The notes beneath the pieces were generated by a model that was given only the letters and a program-made list of their open reading frames with translations, was not told where the DNA came from and searched no databases. A stretch of DNA of 64,000 nucleotides from Halorussus vallis. Its GTDB lineage: Archaea > Halobacteriota > Halobacteria > Halobacteriales > Haladaptataceae. Location: positions 1 to 64,000 of the forward strand of contig NZ_CP100001.1 in assembly GCF_024138165.1 (NCBI RefSeq), in the 5' to 3' direction. Positions 7,884 through 16,877 of this stretch are shown one piece after another (positions within the stretch are counted from its first letter, which is position 1; every line of letters starts with the position of its first letter). A program made the position numbers and the translations under genes.

Positions 7884-10800
7884 TCAGACGTCGTAATCGG
7901 GCCGGACGGGGCCGATGGGTCCCGCGTAGAGGCCGCCGCCGCCGCCGGCGTCGTAGACCCGAATCGCGATGACGTTCTCGCCGCCGTAGTTGACGCTCTC
8001 CGAGGGCACCCGGTACTTCCGCTCGACCTGCCACGCGGTGGCGAAGCCGTCGTCGGGGCTTCCGCTCTGGCCGACCGTCTCCCCGTTGAAGAAGGTCCGG
8101 TCGACGTCGTCTATCTTCCCCAGCGGGACCAGCAGGTCGGCGTCGTACTGCGCCCAGGACTCGGGGACGGTGATGGTCTTGCGGTACCACCCGAAGACGT
8201 TGCTCTCGGTGTACCCCGAGTGGTCCTCCCAGTTGGCGGGCAGTTCGACCCGCTCCCAGCCGCTATCGTCGTAGTTCGGGGCCGCCCGGGCCGGGTCGTC
8301 GCCGGGTTCGAACAGCCACGTCGGCGAGAGTTCCATCGCCGGCAGCACCTCGACCGTCTGGGCGGGAAGCGCCTCCGCCGCCGACCGGCCGACCCGTATC
8401 TCGTGGTCGCCCGCCGAGAGGTAGGGTAACTCGACCTGCGCGGTGGCCTCGCCCTCGCCGGGGGCCAACCGGACGAACGCGCTGGCCACCTCCTCGCCGT
8501 CGACGAACACCCCCAGGCGCTCGCCGCCGACGACCGACCCGGCGTTCCGCCCCGAAATCGTGAGGCGTATCGACCCGCCGGAGACGGCGACGTCGGGCGC
8601 CTCGAAGCCGGTGTAGGTCTGGTCCGGCGCCTCGTAGGCGGGGACGTCCCGCCGGTCGCCCCCGTCGGCGGGCCGGAGTCGAATCGCCTGACCGCCGCTG
8701 GCGGCCATCGAGGCGACGGCGGTCGTCCCGGGGTCGACCAGCAGTTCGTCGACCCGGACGTCGGTGGGGTTCTCGTCGTAGCGGGTGCCGGCCGCGTCCG
8801 AGTAAATCTCCGCGACGTACTTCGGGCCTCGCGGCGCGCCGCGGCCGTCGGCGTTCTCGTCACGGGGGCTGAGGAACGAGAGCGGGACGTCGACGGCGCG
8901 GCCCGCCCCGTTCGTCATCGCGCCGACGTACCACTCCTCGCCCTTCCGGCGGGCGGTGACGACGTACTCGCCGATTTCGGCGTCGACGACGGTCGTGTCG
9001 TCCCACCCGCCGGCCGGGACCACGGCGAGGAAGTCGAACTCGCGCTCGGTTTCGAAGTTCTCGGCCTCGGGGGCGTAGCCCTCGTACGCCTCGGGAATCG
9101 GCGACTCCGCGCCGTGCTCGGTGACCGCGACCGTGTTGAGGTTGAACCCGCCGACGTCGCCGGTGAACATCTCGCCCGAATCGTCGTAGTGGAGTTCGAC
9201 GGCGACGGTGTTGTCGCCCGCTGTGAGTTCGACCGAGGTCGTGAACACCCGCCAGTCGTCCCAGTACTCGGTGAACGGCGGTTCGAGGGTCCGGGTCTCG
9301 CCGTTGACCCGGAGCGTGGCCCGCGGCCCGCCGGCGTCGATGACGCGCTGGGAGTTCTCATTGGGCGCGCTGGCGTACCGGAGGTGGAGGTCGTAGGTCC
9401 CGTCGGCCGGCACGTCGGTCACCGCCCACGACGCCGACGACCCTGACGGCACCCGGTTGGGGTCGACCGCGACGTAGTTGGTCCCGAAGGCGTTCCGCCA
9501 GTTGTCGGCGGTGACGAACGCGCCGAGGTCGCCGCTGGCCGCCTGGAGGAGTTCGCCGACCGAAAGCTCGGGGTTCACGTAGGCCTCGATGCGGTCGGCG
9601 GCCATCTGCAATCCGGCGTTGTAGTTGGGGTACATCGCGAGCTGTTTCGCCCGCGTCGTCTGTATCTGCCCGCCGGTGTCGTCGTGGAACGTGATGTCGA
9701 AGATGCCGGGCTGATAGCTCGCCGGGCCGGCGAGCATCCGGGTGAACGGCAGCGTGACGTGGTGGTCCGTGCCGACGTCCGACCCGAGCGCGGTGAAGCC
9801 GTCGTACTCCTGGGCCTTGACCGTCTCCGTCGACGCGAGGTTGGGGTAGGTGCGGCGCTTGCCGGTGGGCTTGTCGGCCTCGTGGCGTTCGAGCAACTGC
9901 CGGTTGCCGGCGGCGCGCCGCGCGACCAGTTCGTGGTGGTTCACCGCGATCTGGCTGTGGTGGTTGGTCGTCGCCGTCCCGCCGTCACCCTCGTGGCCCA
10001 GGCCGTTGTCGTTGACGTAGCCGTTCTTGATGCTCCGGATGTGGTTGTCCTCGTAGAACGCGAAGATGTCGTCGTTCAGTATCTGGTCCTCGTAGTTGGG
10101 GAGGTTCCCCGCGGTTTCGTTGTGAGCGGTCATCTCGACGCTCGGGTCGAGCGACTGGCCGTAGTCGGTGACCGCTGGCAGGTCGAAGTCGGGATACGAC
10201 TCGTCGAAGTCCATCGACACTCCGGACCCGGGGTAGCTATCCCATCCCCGATTCCAGCCCTCGACGAGCACGCTCTCGACGCCGTTCTCGCTGGCGAACC
10301 GCATGTACCGCTTCATGCGCTCGGTGCGGGCGCCGTGGATGTACGCCGCCGGGTCGCCGCCGTTCGCCTCGATGTCGGCGTCGGACTTGTACTCCCAGTT
10401 GGCGTTGCCCGCGATCATCGTCCACCAGATGCCGACGTACGTCCGGGGCGTCATCCAACTCGTGTCGGGTTCGCCGCCGACGGTCGGCAGCACCGACTCG
10501 TCGAGGTCGTCGTTGAGTAGCGGAATCAGCGACGACTCCATCAGGTCGCCGGGGTTGCGCCCGAGTTGGACGGTCCGCCAGGGCGTCGCCAGCGGGGGTT
10601 CGGCCGACACCTTCGTCCCGTCGGGGAGCGGCGCGAGTTCCGCCGAGAAGTCGGTTCCGCCCTCCGTCGACCGGGGTGCGAGCGACATCGTGGCGTAGTC
10701 GGTGAGGTCGGCCTCGTGGACGCTCAGGTACGCGTCCTCGCCGGCCCTGACCGTGAACGGGGTGTGGGCGCCGTTCCGGACGGCGTTCCCGTTCGGGCGG

Positions 10801-11552
10801 GTCGTCCGGGTGCCCGACTCGACCTCGCTGAGTTTCGTCCGCTGGTACTCCTGTTCGAACCGCGGGTTGACGAACTCGTTCGGAATCCACCAGGCGTCGT
10901 AGTCGTCGTCGAACGCGAACCGCGTGTTCTCGGCGGTGACGACGGTCCGTCCGGCGTTGCTCGCGAAGTCCTCGCCGAGGACGAACCGGAAGCCGAGTCC
11001 GTCGTCGAACACGCGGAATTCGAGGTTCGCCGACCGGCCCGGGCCGGCCGTCTCGGCCAGTCCGACCCGGAGGTAGCTGTACTCCGCCTCGATGCGGTCG
11101 TACTGGTCCCATATCGGCTCCCAGCGCTCGGTTTCGGTGCCGCGCTCGGTGCCGGTTATCGTGACGTCGGCGCCGTCGGCGCCGTCCGACGCCGCGCCGA
11201 ACGTCGACTGGTTACGGAACTCGAAGCCCAGCGCCGACGGCTCGAGGTACGTCGTCCCGTCGAACGAAACCGCGTACGTCGGCACGCCGTCGGCGGCGTC
11301 GACGGTCACCTCGACGGCGCCGTCGGGCGACGTGACGCGCTGAGTGTCGCCGTCGCGCTCGTTCGCGATTCGCCCCGAAACCGTCTCGGGCACCGACGCG
11401 GAGTAGGCCGCGGCGGCAAGCAGTCCGGCCGCGCCGCCGAGGAATCCCCGCCGACCGAGCGTCTCGGCCGGCCGCGACTCGTCGTCGTTCGATTCCGCGC
11501 CGCCCGATTCGCCTCGCCCGGTTCGCCCGTTTTCGTCTGGGTCGCTCGCCAT
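7884..11552 (-). CDS. secreted multidomain GH97 glycoside hydrolase
   Basis: 1222 residues, far longer than the roughly 650-720 of simple GH97 enzymes. A Tat signal (RRGFLGG at about 34, then an alanine-rich core) sends it out folded. Residues about 65-330 form the GH97 N-terminal beta-sandwich; about 365-650 the barrel (YVGIWWTMIAGN, VESVLVEGWNRGWD, MTAHNETAGN, GPASYQPGIFD). A jelly-roll carbohydrate-binding module follows (about 690-800), then a sandwich with a CARDB-like repeat, and a GH2-like galactose-binding fold at the C-terminus. GH97 enzymes are alpha-glucosidases or alpha-galactosidases; the neighbouring amylase, glucoamylase and importer favour alpha-glucan. It would release sugars outside the cell. 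Confidence 0.85.
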   Translation of the reverse strand: MASDPDENGRTGRGESGGAESNDDESRPAETLGRRGFLGGAAGLLAAAAYSASVPETVSGRIANERDGDTQRVTSPDGAVEVTVDAADGVPTYAVSFDGTTYLEPSALGFEFRNQSTFGAASDGADGADVTITGTERGTETERWEPIWDQYDRIEAEYSYLRVGLAETAGPGRSANLEFRVFDDGLGFRFVLGEDFASNAGRTVVTAENTRFAFDDDYDAWWIPNEFVNPRFEQEYQRTKLSEVESGTRTTRPNGNAVRNGAHTPFTVRAGEDAYLSVHEADLTDYATMSLAPRSTEGGTDFSAELAPLPDGTKVSAEPPLATPWRTVQLGRNPGDLMESSLIPLLNDDLDESVLPTVGGEPDTSWMTPRTYVGIWWTMIAGNANWEYKSDADIEANGGDPAAYIHGARTERMKRYMRFASENGVESVLVEGWNRGWDSYPGSGVSMDFDESYPDFDLPAVTDYGQSLDPSVEMTAHNETAGNLPNYEDQILNDDIFAFYEDNHIRSIKNGYVNDNGLGHEGDGGTATTNHHSQIAVNHHELVARRAAGNRQLLERHEADKPTGKRRTYPNLASTETVKAQEYDGFTALGSDVGTDHHVTLPFTRMLAGPASYQPGIFDITFHDDTGGQIQTTRAKQLAMYPNYNAGLQMAADRIEAYVNPELSVGELLQAASGDLGAFVTADNWRNAFGTNYVAVDPNRVPSGSSASWAVTDVPADGTYDLHLRYASAPNENSQRVIDAGGPRATLRVNGETRTLEPPFTEYWDDWRVFTTSVELTAGDNTVAVELHYDDSGEMFTGDVGGFNLNTVAVTEHGAESPIPEAYEGYAPEAENFETEREFDFLAVVPAGGWDDTTVVDAEIGEYVVTARRKGEEWYVGAMTNGAGRAVDVPLSFLSPRDENADGRGAPRGPKYVAEIYSDAAGTRYDENPTDVRVDELLVDPGTTAVASMAASGGQAIRLRPADGGDRRDVPAYEAPDQTYTGFEAPDVAVSGGSIRLTISGRNAGSVVGGERLGVFVDGEEVASAFVRLAPGEGEATAQVELPYLSAGDHEIRVGRSAAEALPAQTVEVLPAMELSPTWLFEPGDDPARAAPNYDDSGWERVELPANWEDHSGYTESNVFGWYRKTITVPESWAQYDADLLVPLGKIDDVDRTFFNGETVGQSGSPDDGFATAWQVERKYRVPSESVNYGGENVIAIRVYDAGGGGGLYAGPIGPVRPDYDV

Positions 11553-11575
11553 TCCACGAACCGGTTGACAGCTAC

Positions 11576-11617
11576 GGAATATAAAATTTATTGCCGAACG
11601 AAGTAATTACTCTTCGT
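11576..11617 (-). promoter_or_regulatory. promoter of GH97 gene with AGTAATTACT palindrome
   Basis: On the minus strand a TATA-like AAATTTTATATT is centred about 30 bp before the ATG, which fits a leaderless transcript. Upstream of it, 11602-11611 is the 10-bp palindrome AGTAATTACT, flanked by CGA and TTCG. A regulator bound there, upstream of TATA, could activate; TrmB at 15721 is a candidate. Confidence 0.5.
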
Positions 11618-11753
11618 ATGCGTCCGGAGTCGAACGTCGCCCGGCGCGACCCGCCGCAGGCGTCGAAACCTCCGCACGAAGGACGGTGACGTTATAAAGC
11701 AACCCCGGTGGCGGGGCAGCGAACTCATTCGATTCGGAGGAGACGTTCGACGC

Positions 11754-12674
11754 ATGGACGACCGGACGACGTGGAACCACGACACCGTCGCGGCCAACGG
11801 ACTCTCGTTCCACTACGTCGAAGCGGGTCGCGGCCCGCTCGTGCTGTTACTCCACGGTTTCCCGGAGTTCTGGTATTCGTGGCGCGAACAACTCACTCCG
11901 CTCGCCGACGCCGGCTATCGGGCCGTCGCGCCGGACCTTCGGGGCTACAACGGGACCGAGAAGCCGACCGGCGTCGAACGGTACGCCGTCGACGAACTCG
12001 TCGCCGACGTGGCGGAACTCGTCGAGGCGCTCGACCACGAGACGGCCCACCTCGTCGGACACGACTGGGGCGGTTTCCTCGCCTGGGAGACGGCGAGTCG
12101 GCGGCCCGAAGTGGTGGACCGACTCGTCTCCGTCGGCGTCACCCATCCCGTCGCGTTCGACCGCGGACTCGACCGATTCGACCAGTTCCGGCGGGCGTGG
12201 TACACGTACTTCTTCCGACTCCCGGGGCTTCCCGAGCGGGCGCTTCGCGCGAACGACTACGCGGCCCACGAGCGGATGGTTTCGGACGGAGTCGGACGCG
12301 ACGACGCCTTCGACGCCGCCGACTTCGAGCGCTATCGAGACGCGCTCGCCGAACCCGGGGCGCTCACCGCGATGGTGAACTACTACCGCGCGAACCTCGG
12401 CAAGCGCTTCCTCCGCAAACTCGTGTTGCCCCGGTTCGGGCGACGCGTCTCGTCGACGGGGTTCGAGGCCGGCCGGATTACGGCTCCCACGATGATACTC
12501 TACGGCGAACGGGACCACTTCGACGCGGCGGCGATGTTCGACGGCGTCGACCGGTGGGTCGAGGACCTGCGACTCGAACGCTTCCCCGACGCCGGCCACT
12601 GGGTCCAACTGGAGCGTCCGTCCCGGACGAACGAACTGCTCCGCGAGTTCCTCGGCGACGCCGGCGACGGGTAG
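11754..12674 (+). CDS. alpha/beta hydrolase, epoxide hydrolase-like
   Basis: 306 residues with the alpha/beta hydrolase fold. The oxyanion motif HGFPEFWYSWR (from His34) and nucleophile elbow GHDWGG (Asp104) match soluble epoxide hydrolases and haloacid dehalogenases; Asp254 in GERDHFD and His282 in AGHWV complete the triad. An Asp rather than Ser nucleophile separates it from lipases and esterases. It probably hydrolyses an epoxide or haloalkane in the cytoplasm. It is convergent with the acyl-CoA dehydrogenase (21 bp between stops), with no clear link to the glucan genes. Confidence 0.82.
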   Translation: MDDRTTWNHDTVAANGLSFHYVEAGRGPLVLLLHGFPEFWYSWREQLTPLADAGYRAVAPDLRGYNGTEKPTGVERYAVDELVADVAELVEALDHETAHLVGHDWGGFLAWETASRRPEVVDRLVSVGVTHPVAFDRGLDRFDQFRRAWYTYFFRLPGLPERALRANDYAAHERMVSDGVGRDDAFDAADFERYRDALAEPGALTAMVNYYRANLGKRFLRKLVLPRFGRRVSSTGFEAGRITAPTMILYGERDHFDAAAMFDGVDRWVEDLRLERFPDAGHWVQLERPSRTNELLREFLGDAGDG

Positions 12675-12695
12675 GGCGTCCCGCGCTGGGGTTCG

Positions 12696-14480
12696 TCAGT
12701 CGTCGGCCGCCCCGACCTCGACCAGCGCGTCGGGGGCGACCGACGCGTACCGAGAGACAGACGCGAAGACGTCGTCGTCCGCCGCGAAGCGGTCGCCCGA
12801 CGCGACGCCGTAGGCCTCCGCGTCGCCGAACCGCGTCTCGACGAACCGTCGGGCGACGAGCGCCTTCCGGGCGTCCTCTCGCTCGTCCAGTTGCCGTTGC
12901 GCTTCCTCGAGCAACAGCGCGGCCGAGACGACGTCGAATATCAGGTCGGCGAGTCGTTTCGCGTGGTACTGGGCGTAGTCGGCGTCCTCGGTCGCCAGCG
13001 TCCCCAGGCCGGCCTGGAGTTCGCGGAACTTCTCGTCGGCGTCGGCGGCGAGGTCCTCGAGAAGCGAGTGGTCGAGGTCGACGGCGTCGAGTTTCTCCCG
13101 GACGTACGGAATCAGCGCCTCGTAGGCGTCCTCGCGGTTCAACGCGCGGAGCACGTCGAGCGCGAGGACGTTCGACGGCCCCTCCCAGATGGGCAGCACC
13201 TGGGCGTCGCGGTGCAGGCGCTCGACGGTGTGTTCCCGGACGTAGCCGTTGCCGCCCAGCACCTCCATCGCGTAGGAGGTCGCGTCGACGGCCGTCCGCG
13301 CGGTCCTGTACTTCGCGACGGGGACGAACAGTCGCATCAGCCGATAGGCGTCGGAGTCGTCGCCGACCCGCTCGCGCACGTCGAGCAGTCGCGCCGCTTC
13401 GAACGTGAAGGCGGCCGCGGCCTCGTAGTCGACGGTCATGTCCACGAGGTCCCGGCGCATCAGCGGGTGTTCGTCGAGGGGCTTGCCGAACGCCTCCCGC
13501 CGGGCGGCCCGCACCTTCGCCTCCAGGAGCGCCCGGCCCATCACGCCCACCGCGCCCGCCGCGTTCGTCAACCGCTCGAAGTTCATCATCTCGGCCATGT
13601 ACCGGAACCCCGACTCCGGCTCGCCGACGAGGTACGCCTCGGCGCCCTCGAACTCGATTTCGCCCGTCGGAACCGAGACGGTCCCGAGTTTGTCCTTCAG
13701 TCGCCGGAAGTGGGCCTCGTTGACCTCGCCGTCGGGTCCGGTGCGCGGCACGAGGAACAGCGACAGGCCGGCGACGCCGTCGGGAGCGTCCGGCGTGCGC
13801 GCCAGCGCCAGCGCGCCCTCGGCGTCGATATTCGAGCAGAACCACTTCTCGCCGTACAGTCGGTAGACGCCCGCCTCGTCGGTGGGTTCGGCGCGCACCT
13901 CGTTGGTCCCCACGTCGGACCCGCCCTGCTCCTCGGTGAGGAACATCGCCCCTTCGATGTGGTCGTCGAGACTGCGGGACGTCAGGCGCTCGAAGTACTC
14001 CGCGAGCGCGCCGTCGTCGAACTTCTCCAGGATGATGGCGACGCCGGTCGTCATCGAAACCGGACAGCAGAACCCGATGTCGACGTAGCACAGCAGCGCC
14101 TGCATCGTCAGCGCGTGGGTCAGGCCGACGGGTTCGTCCCGACCCGGCGGCGCGTGGAAGGGGTCGTGGGTCAGCCCGAACTCCTCGTAGGCTATCTCCT
14201 CCTGCTCGCGCAGGAGCGGGTGGTACTCGACCTCGTTCAGTCGCTCGCCGTACTTGTCGAACGACCGGAGTTCGTGGCCCGCCTCGTCGATGCGGTCGGC
14301 GGCGTCGGCCATCCGGTGGCCCAGCGCCTCGCCGAACGCCGAGAGGACCGGTTCGGCCCACTCGAACTCGTCGTCGGGGTAGACGCGCCGCGCTTCGAAC
14401 CGGAGCGTCGGGTCCATCTCCCAGTAGTTGCAGTCGCGGCCCTCCTCGAGTCGGGCGTAGTCTATCGGTTCCGAGGGCAT
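12696..14480 (-). CDS. acyl-CoA dehydrogenase family protein (AidB/ACAD11-like)
   Basis: 594 residues from ATG 14480. The FAD-binding middle domain shows MFLTEEQGGSDVGTNEVRA and YGEKWFCSNIDA; the C-terminal helical domain shows YAMEVLGGNGYVREHTVERLHRD... and PIWEGPSNVLALDVLRAL, close to the AidB branch. The extra C-terminal helical segment of about 130 residues makes it longer than simple ACADs. It oxidises acyl-CoA or acts on a related substrate. A divergent APH-fold kinase starts 127 bp away; the same two domains are fused in animal ACAD10 and ACAD11, so the pair may act together. Confidence 0.85.
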   Translation of the reverse strand: MPSEPIDYARLEEGRDCNYWEMDPTLRFEARRVYPDDEFEWAEPVLSAFGEALGHRMADAADRIDEAGHELRSFDKYGERLNEVEYHPLLREQEEIAYEEFGLTHDPFHAPPGRDEPVGLTHALTMQALLCYVDIGFCCPVSMTTGVAIILEKFDDGALAEYFERLTSRSLDDHIEGAMFLTEEQGGSDVGTNEVRAEPTDEAGVYRLYGEKWFCSNIDAEGALALARTPDAPDGVAGLSLFLVPRTGPDGEVNEAHFRRLKDKLGTVSVPTGEIEFEGAEAYLVGEPESGFRYMAEMMNFERLTNAAGAVGVMGRALLEAKVRAARREAFGKPLDEHPLMRRDLVDMTVDYEAAAAFTFEAARLLDVRERVGDDSDAYRLMRLFVPVAKYRTARTAVDATSYAMEVLGGNGYVREHTVERLHRDAQVLPIWEGPSNVLALDVLRALNREDAYEALIPYVREKLDAVDLDHSLLEDLAADADEKFRELQAGLGTLATEDADYAQYHAKRLADLIFDVVSAALLLEEAQRQLDEREDARKALVARRFVETRFGDAEAYGVASGDRFAADDDVFASVSRYASVAPDALVEVGAADD

Positions 14481-14607
14481 GTTACCGAACGGTCGCGGCG
14501 AGTTGTCATAAATCCAACCCGGCGAAGCGCGCGTCGGCGCGCACCGTTTGGGTGACCATCCCACACCTCCGGGAGTCTTTTTTGAGCACCCCGCGTTCCG
14601 TCGGACT

Positions 14608-15702
14608 ATGACCGCGACCGGGACGGACGTGGACGCCGCCGCGCTCGAATCGTACCTCTCCGCGGAACTGGGCGCGGCCGTGAACGGAACCGAGGTGCTC
14701 CACGACGGACTCAACCTCGTCGTCGCCGTCTCGACCGTCGCGGACGGCGACGCGTACGTCCTTCGACGGCCGAAGAAGCTGCGAGACGCCAGTTACATGA
14801 ACGGAATAGAGCGGGAGTACCGAGTGCTGGAACGACTCGCCGAAACCGAGGTTCCAACCCCGGAGCCGGTGGCGTTCTGCACCGACGAGTCGGTTCTCGG
14901 CGGCCCCTTCTTCGTCATCACCCGCCTCGACGGCGCGGCGGTTCCGCTCGGCTCGGACCTGCCCGAGCGATTTCAGAACCCCGAAGCGCGCGGTCGCGTG
15001 GCCGATCTGCTGGTCGATACGCTGGCCGAGATTCACTCCGTGGACGTCGACCCGTTCGAGGGCGTCTGCGACCGCGTCACCCCGCGCGAACAGGTCGTTC
15101 GCGCGACGGAGCGACTCGACGAGACGACGGGCGTGACGGGCCGGGAACTCCCGACGCTCCGCTCGGTGGGGGACTGGCTCCTAGAAAACGCCCCGTCCGA
15201 CCCGGAAATCACCCTGGTTCACGGGGACTTCCGGCCGGGCAACGTGCTGTTCGCAGGGGCCGACCGCCCCGAGATAACCGGCGTACTCGACTGGGAGACG
15301 GCGATGCTCGGAGACCCGCTGACCGAACTCGGCTACCTCCTGCTCCGGTGGCGCGACGACGGCGACCTGACGCCGTCGCTGGCCGAACTCCGGGCGCGGT
15401 ACGATAACGAGGACGCGATACGGGACCTGGAGGAGAGGAACGAAGAGGGACTCGCCCCGTTCACGGCGAGAGCCGGTAGCCCCAGAAGACGCGAACTGGT
15501 CGCTCGGTACGAGCGGCGAACTGGTCGCTCGTTCTCGAACGAGCGGTTCTACCGGGCGCAAGCGGCGTTCCTCCTCGCGACGGTCTGGGAGGACCTCCAC
15601 CGCCACCGACTGGAAGCGGGCGCGGCGTCCGACTGGGAGCCGTACGTCGACTACGCGTCGATGCTCGCCCACAGCATCGTAAAGGGGGACCTCCGACTGT
15701 AG
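14608..15702 (+). CDS. APH-family phosphotransferase (ACAD10/11 kinase-domain-like)
   Basis: 364 residues with the aminoglycoside phosphotransferase/choline kinase fold: the N-lobe DAYVLRRPKKL, the catalytic loop HGDFRPGNVLF (Asp207) and the metal-binding VLDWETAMLGDPLTELGY (Asp228). The sequence around these motifs resembles the kinase domain of ACAD10/11 more than drug-resistance enzymes. The ATG at 14608 gives the usual start. It is divergent from the ACAD gene. A 16-base exact direct repeat (15491-15506 and 15516-15531) lies in the C-terminal part in two different frames. Phosphorylation of a hydroxyacyl-CoA is a hypothesis from the animal proteins. Confidence 0.82.
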   Translation: MTATGTDVDAAALESYLSAELGAAVNGTEVLHDGLNLVVAVSTVADGDAYVLRRPKKLRDASYMNGIEREYRVLERLAETEVPTPEPVAFCTDESVLGGPFFVITRLDGAAVPLGSDLPERFQNPEARGRVADLLVDTLAEIHSVDVDPFEGVCDRVTPREQVVRATERLDETTGVTGRELPTLRSVGDWLLENAPSDPEITLVHGDFRPGNVLFAGADRPEITGVLDWETAMLGDPLTELGYLLLRWRDDGDLTPSLAELRARYDNEDAIRDLEERNEEGLAPFTARAGSPRRRELVARYERRTGRSFSNERFYRAQAAFLLATVWEDLHRHRLEAGAASDWEPYVDYASMLAHSIVKGDLRL

Positions 15703-15720
15703 CGGGAGCGCCGACCCCGG

Positions 15721-16776
15721 TCACTCCGCGAACGCCAGGTCGACCGCCTCCGCTTCGAAGTCCTCGACGAACGCGCCCTCGCCGCCGACGAGGTACCGGC
15801 CGGCGCCCGTCTCGACGACGAGCGCCGCTTCGACCGGAAACGAGTTGTTCGCGGGTTCGACCAGTCCCTGCCGGACTGCCACGACCCGACCCTCGATTTC
15901 GTCGGGGCCGTCGTCGTCCTCGTCGACCGGACGCCCCCGGACGGTAGCGACGACGTCGGCGCCCGCCCGGAGGTGGAGGGTCGCCTGCAGGACCGCCTGC
16001 CGGAAGTCGTCGTACGTCTCGGGCAGGTCGTGGGGGTCGGCGACGTACACTTCCTGGGCCATCGGCCAGTAGTTACCGAAAAAGGAGCCGATCATGACCG
16101 GGGCGAGCTGGCGCTGGGTGAACGCGATGGCGCGCTCGCCGCTGTTCGACCGTGCGATCATCGCGGGCGGGGCGACGATGCTCCGGGTCCGGTCGGCGGT
16201 TATCATCGTCGGCATCGACTCCCGCCAGGCGCGGGCGACGGTGGCGACCCCGTCGAGACCGAGGTCGGCGGCGGGGTCGGCGCCGGTGACGACCAGCAGA
16301 ACGAGGACGCCGCGGTCGACCGCGTCGCGCAGTTCGTCGGCCACCTCCGAGAGGCGGTCGTACGGCAGCGACAGCGCCACCTCCTGTTCGGCCTCGCGGA
16401 TGAGCGCGGTCACGCGCTTGAGCACCGTCACGCGGGCTTTGATGACCTCGAACTCGTCGGACTGGGGCGCGACCCGGGAGTAGCGGGCTTCGAGCGCGGG
16501 CCGCATCTGCTCGGCGTGGTCGGTGAGCGAAGCGACGACCTGCTCGGGCGGGACGGCCCTGATGGTCGCGGGCACCGCGTGGTCGTTGACCGAGACGAAC
16601 CCCCGTTCCTCCAGTTCCTCGCTGACGCTGTAGACGTACCGCTTGGAGACGCCGGCGTCGTCGGCGACGACGCTTGCCTTCGCTTCGCCGTGGTCGAGTA
16701 CCGTCAGATAGATGTCTATCTCCTTGTCCGAGAAGCCGAACTCCCGCAGCAGTCGAGAGAGCATCGGGTCGTCCAT
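15721..16776 (-). CDS. TrmB-family sugar-sensing transcriptional regulator
   Basis: 351 residues. The N-terminal winged helix (LLREFGFSDKEIDIYLTVL, then ADDAGVSKRYVYSVSEELEERGFV) is the TrmB DNA-binding domain. The C-terminal half (about 110-351) is the TrmB ligand domain that binds maltose, glucose or related sugars. It sits beside the amylase, glucoamylase and Mal importer and very probably controls them. An open amylase frame runs into this gene out of phase, but the TrmB frame is intact throughout. Confidence 0.85.
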   Translation of the reverse strand: MDDPMLSRLLREFGFSDKEIDIYLTVLDHGEAKASVVADDAGVSKRYVYSVSEELEERGFVSVNDHAVPATIRAVPPEQVVASLTDHAEQMRPALEARYSRVAPQSDEFEVIKARVTVLKRVTALIREAEQEVALSLPYDRLSEVADELRDAVDRGVLVLLVVTGADPAADLGLDGVATVARAWRESMPTMITADRTRSIVAPPAMIARSNSGERAIAFTQRQLAPVMIGSFFGNYWPMAQEVYVADPHDLPETYDDFRQAVLQATLHLRAGADVVATVRGRPVDEDDDGPDEIEGRVVAVRQGLVEPANNSFPVEAALVVETGAGRYLVGGEGAFVEDFEAEAVDLAFAE

Positions 16777-16877
16777 CGTTCACAGATGGCCCGGGACGGC
16801 ACTTAAGGACCGTGTATCGCGCAACTCGCGAGTCCGATAGGATTCGCGCGGCGGGGTCGACCGGTCGCGCATCGCGC

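Noticed and set aside
12891-14555. Long plus-strand open frame opposite the acyl-CoA dehydrogenase gene
   Set aside because: Antisense shadow with no recognisable domain; the minus-strand ACAD is complete.
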